Assembly (NCBI GenBank): GCA_951230915.1
Contig: OX579637.1
Location: 26,536,001 to 26,600,000, forward strand
DNA length: 64,000 bases
Direction: 5' to 3'
DNA from: Antitrichia curtipendula
Taxonomy: Eukaryota; Streptophyta; Bryopsida; Hypnales; Leucodontaceae
Part shown: positions 57,863-64,000 of the stretch, piece by piece
Position numbering within the stretch: the stretch's first letter is position 1
How the letters are laid out: every line of letters begins with the position of its first letter
Program-made: the position numbers and the translations under genes
Notes under the pieces: generated by a model
The model's input: only the letters and a program-made list of their open reading frames with translations
Told to the model about the DNA's origin: nothing
Databases searched by the model: none

Positions 57863-60800
57863 TCATAGAATTTCATTTTGAAAGTGAGTTGAATAAATTT
57901 GTATAGTTTTTAAACACGCTCTAGTATTTGAATGCACAAAAATATTTACTTTTTGTGTGAAATTTAATGCACCCACACGTGAATAAAAGAAAATGGGAAT
58001 TAAACCGGACCTGTACTTTATTAATCCACCCCCATCACATGTCATAGAATTTCATTTTGAAAGTGAGTTGAATAAATTTGTGTAACTTTTAAATACGCTC
58101 TAATATTTGAATGCACAAAAATATTTACTTGTTGTGTGAAATTTAATGCACCCACACGTGAATAAAAGAAAATGGGAATTAAACCGGACCTGTACTTTAT
58201 TAATCCACCCCCATCACATGTCATAGAATTTCATTTTGAAAGTGAGTTGAATAAATTTGTATAAGTTGTAAACACGCTCTAGTATTTGAATGCACAAAAA
58301 TATTTACTTTTTGTGTGAAATTTAATGCACCCACACGTGAATAAAAGAAAATGGGAATTAAACCGGACCTACACTTTATTAATCCACCCCCATCAAATGT
58401 CATAGAATTTCATTTTGAAAGTGAGTTGAATAAATTTGTATAAGTTGTAAACACGCTCTAGTATTTGAATGCACAAAAATATTTACTTTTTGTGTGAAAT
58501 TTAATGCACCCACACGTGAATAAAAGAAAATGGGAATTAAACCGGACCTGTACTTTATTAATCCACCCCCATCAAATGTCATAGAATTTCATTTTGAAAG
58601 TGAGTTGAATAAATTTGTATAAGTTGTAAACACGCTCTAGTATTTGAATGCACAAAAATATTTACTTTTTGTGTGAAATTTAATGCACCCACACGTTAAT
58701 AAATGAAAATGGGAATTAAACTGGACCTGTACTTTATTAAACCACCCCCATCAAATGTCATAGAATTTCATTTTGAAAGTGAGTTGAATAAATTTGTATA
58801 GTTTTTAAACACGCTCTAGTATTTGAATGCACAAAAATATTTACTTGTTGTGTGAAATTTAATGCACCCACACGTGAATAAAAGAAAATGGGAATTAAAC
58901 CGGACCTGTACTTTATTAATCCACCCCCATCACATGTCATAGAATTTCATTTTGAAAGTGAGTTGAATAAATTTGTGTAAATTTTAAATACGCTCTAATA
59001 TTTGAATGCACAAAAATATTTACTTTTTGTGTGAAATTTAATGCACCCACACGTGAATAAAAGAAAATGGGAATTAAACCGGACCTGTACTTTATTAATC
59101 CACCCCCATCAAATGTCATAGAATTTCATTTTGAAAGTGAGTTGAATAAATTTGTATAAGTTGTAAACACGCTCTAGTATTTGAATGCACAAAAATATTT
59201 ACTTTTTGTGTGAAATTTAATGCACCCACACGTGAATAAAAGAAAATGGGAATTAAACCGGACCTGTACTTTATTAATCCACCCACATCAAATGTCATAG
59301 AATTTCATTTTGAAAGTGAGTTGAATAAATTTGTATAAGTTGTAAACACGCTCTAGTATTTGAATGCACAAAAATATTTACTTTTTGTGTGAAATTTAAT
59401 GCACCCACACGTGAATAAAAGAAAATGGGAATTAAACCGGACCTATACTTTATTAATCCACCCCCATCAAATGTCATAGAATTTCATTTTGAAAGTGAGT
59501 TGAATAAATTTGTATAAGTTGTAAACACGCTCTAGTATTTGAATGCACAAAAATATTTACTTTTTGTGTGAAATTTAATGCACCCACACGTGAATAAAAG
59601 AAAATGGGAATTAAACCGGACCTGTACTTTATTAATCCACCCCCATCAAATGTCATAGAATTTCATTTTGAAAGTGAGTTGAATAAATTTGTATAAGTTG
59701 TAAACACGCTCTAGTATTTGAATGCACAAAAATATTTACTTTTTGTGTGAAATTTAATGCACCCACACGTTAATAAATGAAAATGGGAATTAAACTGGAC
59801 CTGTACTTTATTAAACCACCCCCATCAAATGTCATAGAATTTCATTTTGAAAGTGAGTTGAATAAATTTGTATAGTTTTTAAACACGCTCTAGTATTTGA
59901 ATGCACAAAAATATTTACTTTTTGTGTGAAATTTAATGCACCCACACGTGAATAAAAGAAAATGGGAATTAAACCGGACCTGTACTTTATTAATCCACCC
60001 CCATCACATGTCATAGAATTTCATTTTGAAAGTGAGTTGAATAAATTTGTGTAACTTTTAAATACGCTCTAATATTTGAATGCACAAAAATATTTACTTG
60101 TTGTGTGAAATTTAATGCACCCACACGTGAATAAAAGAAAATGGGAATTAAACCGGACCTGTACTTTATTAATCCACCCCCATCACATGTCATAGAATTT
60201 CATTTTGAAAGTGAGTTGAATAAATTTGTATAAGTTGTAAACACGCTCTAGTATTTGAATGCACAAAAATATTTACTTTTTGTGTGAAATTTAATGCACC
60301 CACACGTGAATAAAAGAAAATGGGAATTAAACCGGACCTATACTTTATTAATCCACGCCCATCAAATGTCATAGAATTTCATTTTGAAAGTGAGTTGAAT
60401 AAATTTGTATAAGTTGTAAACACGCTCTAGTATTTGAATGCACAAAAATATTTACTTTTTGTGTGAAATTTAATGCACCCACACGTGAATAAAAGAAAAT
60501 GGGAATTAAACCGGACCTGTACTTTATTAATCCACCCCCATCAAATGTCATAGAATTTCATTTTGAAAGTGAGTTGAATAAATTTGTATAAGTTGTAAAC
60601 ACGCTCTAGTATTTGAATGCACAAAAATATTTACTTTTTGTGTGAAATTTAATGCACCCACACGTTAATAAATGAAAATGGGAATTAAACTGGACCTGTA
60701 CTTTATTAAACCACCCCCATCAAATGTCATAGAATTTCATTTTGAAAGTGAGTTGAATAAATTTGTATAGTTTTTAAACACGCTCTAGTATTTGAATGCA

Positions 60801-63769
60801 CAAAAATATTTACTTTTTGTGTGAAATTTAATGCACCCACACGTGAATAAAAGAAAATGGGAATTAAACCGGACCTGTACTTTATTAATCCACCCCCATC
60901 ACATGTCATAGAATTTCATTTTGAAAGTGAGTTGAATAAATTTGTGTAAATTTTAAATACGCTCTAATATTTGAATGCACAAAAATATTTACTTTTTGTG
61001 TGAAATTTAATGCACCCACACGTGAATAAAAGAAAATGGGAATTAAACCGGACCTGTACTTTATTAATCCACCCCCATCAAATGTCATAGAATTTCATTT
61101 TGAAAGTGAGTTGAATAAATTTGTATAAGTTGTAAACACGCTCTAGTATTTGAATGCACAAAAATATTTACTTTTTGTGTGAAATTTAATGCACCCACAC
61201 GTGAATAAAAGAAAATGGGAATTAAACCGGACCTGTACTTTATTAATCCACCCCCATCAAATGTCATAGAATTTCATTTTGAAAGTGAGTTGAATAAATT
61301 TGTATAAGTTGTAAACACGCTCTAGTATTTGAATGCACAAAAATATTTACTTTTTGTGTGAAATTTAATGCACCCACACGTGAATAAAAGAAAATGGGAA
61401 TTAAACCGGACCTATACTTTATTAATCCACCCCCATCAAATGTCATAGAATTTCATTTTGAAAGTGAGTTGAATAAATTTGTATAAGTTGTAAACACGCT
61501 CTAGTATTTGAATGCACAAAAATATTTACTTTTTGTGTGAAATTTAATGCACCCACACGTGAATAAAAGAAAATGGGAATTAAACCGGACCTGTACTTTA
61601 TTAAACCACCCCCATCACATGTCATAGAATTTCATTTTGAAAGTGAGTTGAATAAATTTGTATAAGTTGTAAACACGCTCTAGTATTTGAATGCACAAAA
61701 ATATTTACTTTTTGTGTGAAATTTAATGCACCCACACGTGAATAAAAGAAAATGGGAATTAAACCGGACCTGTACTTTATTAATCCACCCCCATCAAATG
61801 TCATAGAATTTCATTTTGAAAGTGAGTTGAATAAATTTGTATAAGTTGTAAACACGCTCTAGTATTTGAATGCACAAAAATATTTACTTTTTGTGTGAAA
61901 TTTAATGCACCCACACGTTAATAAATGAAAATGGGAATTAAACTGGACCTGTACTTTATTAAACCACCCCCATCAAATGTCATAGAATTTCATTTTGAAA
62001 GTGAGTTGAATAAATTTGTATAGTTTTTAAACACGCTCTAGTATTTGAATGCACAAAAATATTTACTTTTTGTGTGAAATTTAATGCACCCACACGTGAA
62101 TAAAAGAAAATGGGAATTAAACCGGACCTATACTTTATTAATCCACCCCCATCACATGTCATAGAATTTCATTTTGAAAGTGAGTTGAATAAATTTGTGT
62201 AAATTTTAAATACGCTCTAATATTTGAATGCACAAAAATATTTACTTTTTGTGTGAAATTTAATGCACCCACACGTGAATAAAAGAAAATGGGAATTAAA
62301 CCGGACCTGTACTTTATTAATCCACCCCCATCAAATGTCATAGAATTTCATTTTGAAAGTGAGTTGAATAAATTTGTATAAGTTGTAAACACGCTCTAGT
62401 ATTTGAATGCACAAAAATATTTACTTTTTGTGTGAAATTTAATGCACCCACACGTGAATAAAAGAAAATGGGAATTAAACCGGACCTGTACTTTATTAAT
62501 CCACCCCCATCAAATGTCATAGAATTTCATTTTGAAAGTGAGTTGAATAAATTTGTATAAGTTGTAAACACGCTCTAGTATTTGAATGCACAAAAATATT
62601 TACTTTTTGTGTGAAATTTAATGCACCCACACGTGAATAAAAGAAAATGGGAATTAAACCGGACCTATACTTTATTAATCCACCCCCATCAAATGTCATA
62701 GAATTTCATTTTGAAAGTGAGTTGAATAAATTTGTATAAGTTGTAAACACGCTCTAGTATTTGAATGCACAAAAATATTTACTTTTTGTGTGAAATTTAA
62801 TGCACCCACACGTGAATAAAAGAAAATGGGAATTAAACCGGACCTGTACTTTATTAATCCACCCCCATCAAATGTCATAGAATTTCATTTTGAAAGTGAG
62901 TTGAATAAATTTGTGTAAGTTGTAAACACGCTCTAGTATTTGAATGCACAAAAATATTTACTTTTTGTGTGAAATTTAATGCACCCACACGTGAATAAAA
63001 GAAAATGGGAATTAAACCGGACCTGTACTTTATTAATCCACCCCCATCACATGTCATAGAATTTCATTTTGAAAGTGAGTTGAATAAATTTGTGTAACTT
63101 TTAAATACGCTCTAATATTTGAATGCACAAAAATATTTACTTGTTGTGTGAAATTTAATGCACCCACACGTGAATAAAAGAAAATGGGAATTAAACCGGA
63201 CCTGTACTTTATTAATCCACCCCCATCACATGTCATAGAATTTCATTTTGAAAGTGAGTTGAATAAATTTGTATAAGTTGTAAACACGCTCTAGTATTTG
63301 AATGCACAAAAATATTTACTTTTTGTGTGAAATTTAATGCACCCACACGTGAATAAAAGAAAATGGGAATTAAACCGGACCTATACTTTATTAATCCACC
63401 CCCATCAAATGTCATAGAATTTCATTTTGAAAGTGAGTTGAATAAATTTGTATAAGTTGTAAACACGCTCTAGTATTTGAATGCACAAAAATATTTACTT
63501 TTTGTGTGAAATTTAATGCACCCACACGTGAATAAAAGAAAATGGGAATTAAACCGGACCTGTACTTTATTAATCCACCCCCATCAAATGTCATAGAATT
63601 TCATTTTGAAAGTGAGTTGAATAAATTTGTATAAGTTGTAAACACGCTCTAGTATTTGAATGCACAAAAATATTTACTTTTTGTGTGAAATTTAATGCAC
63701 CCACACGTTAATAAATGAAAATGGGAATTAAACTGGACCTGTACTTTATTAAACCACCCCCATCAAATG
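57863..63769. repeat. Higher-order repeat structure within the satellite
   Basis: A marker monomer with CACGTTAATAAATG and AAACTGG starts at 57684, 58579, 59653, 60548, 61801 and 63591. It is always followed by a monomer with TATAGTTTTTAAACACG (57863, 58758, 59832, 60727, 61980, 63770). The spacings are 895, 1074, 895, 1253 and 1790 bp, that is 5, 6, 5, 7 and 10 monomers. The third monomer alternates between TGTAACTTTTAAATAC and TGTAAATTTTAAATAC types. Confidence 0.85.
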
Positions 63770-64000
63770 TCATAGAATTTCATTTTGAAAGTGAGTTGAA
63801 TAAATTTGTATAGTTTTTAAACACGCTCTAGTATTTGAATGCACAAAAATATTTACTTTTTGTGTGAAATTTAATGCACCCACACGTGAATAAAAGAAAA
63901 TGGGAATTAAACCGGACCTGTACTTTATTAATCCACCCCCATCACATGTCATAGAATTTCATTTTGAAAGTGAGTTGAATAAATTTGTGTAAATTTTAAA

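Larger units (their letters stand above)
54440..64000. repeat. 179-bp satellite array, about 53 monomers, continuing past the window
   Basis: A head-to-tail repeat with a period of 179 bp runs from about 54500 (with a diverged partial unit from 54440) to the end of the window. Monomers read GTCATAGAATTTCATTTTGAAAGTGAG..., TTTGAATGCACAAAAATATTTA, CACCCACACGTGAATAAAAG, then GGGAATTAAACCGGACCTGTACTTTATTAATCC. Monomers in the interior are nearly identical, and those at 54840-55320 are diverged. The period lies in the range of plant centromeric and subtelomeric satellites (about 150-180 bp). Each unit has a 60-codon minus-strand frame, judged not to be a gene. Confidence 0.97.

Noticed and set aside
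54638..63952. Dozens of near-identical 60-residue minus-strand proteins
   Set aside because: They arise once per 179-bp satellite monomer, have no known domain, and stop because the period is not a multiple of three. Treated as satellite by-products.
54440..64000. CRISPR-like array
   Set aside because: There are no distinct spacers. The whole 179-bp unit repeats, as in eukaryotic satellites.

Overview
The window looks like repeat-dominated nuclear DNA of a land plant with a large, AT-rich genome. The signs are a CACTA transposon with a clean 3-bp target duplication, Ty3/gypsy elements without a chromodomain (one with a tRNA-Asp-like primer site), a TA-flanked MITE, and a long 179-bp satellite array of the size typical of plant centromeric or subtelomeric satellites. 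I see no rRNA, no convincing tRNA, no CRISPR array and no host gene that I can name. The species cannot be read from the sequence.

Layout. 1-4546 is AT-rich sequence without genes. 4550-8453 is a non-autonomous CACTA (En/Spm) element with the direct repeat CAT on both sides. About 8457-18530 (perhaps to 20660), minus strand, is a very large non-LTR retrotransposon. Its ORF1 has an RRM-like fold and a coiled coil. Its roughly 2430-codon ORF2 carries, in order, a 2A-like ribosome-skipping motif, an APE endonuclease, reverse transcriptase, a long linker with a possible methyltransferase-like segment, RNase H, a CCHC knuckle and a restriction-like endonuclease. Two endonucleases in one LINE is the architecture known from Dualen/RandI elements of green algae. 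The copy is broken by three in-frame stops and two frameshifts.

21885-28640 is a more GC-rich island holding two diverged copies of an unrecognised protein family. One copy lies on the minus strand inside a plus-strand copy and splits it. 20660-21600 and 28680-30700 are decayed coding-like DNA. About 31290-43925, plus strand, is a degraded Ty3/gypsy element with a TATA box inside a palindrome, a primer site, pol (RT, RNase H, integrase), several blocks of tandem duplication after pol, and an extra Pro/Gln-rich reading frame. A SINE-like insertion is possible at 43206-43445. 44880-48021, minus strand, is a second, much more decayed gypsy element whose integrase tail ends in a Cys-x2-Cys pair motif. 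48088-48359 is a MITE, with a degenerate relative at about 48750-48960. 48960-54430 holds only coding-like scraps.

54440-64000 (running off the window) is the edge of a 179-bp satellite array, about 53 monomers. Its outer monomers are diverged, and further in it takes on a higher-order structure of 5-, 6-, 7- and 10-monomer blocks. The transposon genes act only for their own replication. The most notable item is the dual-endonuclease, 2A-containing LINE.
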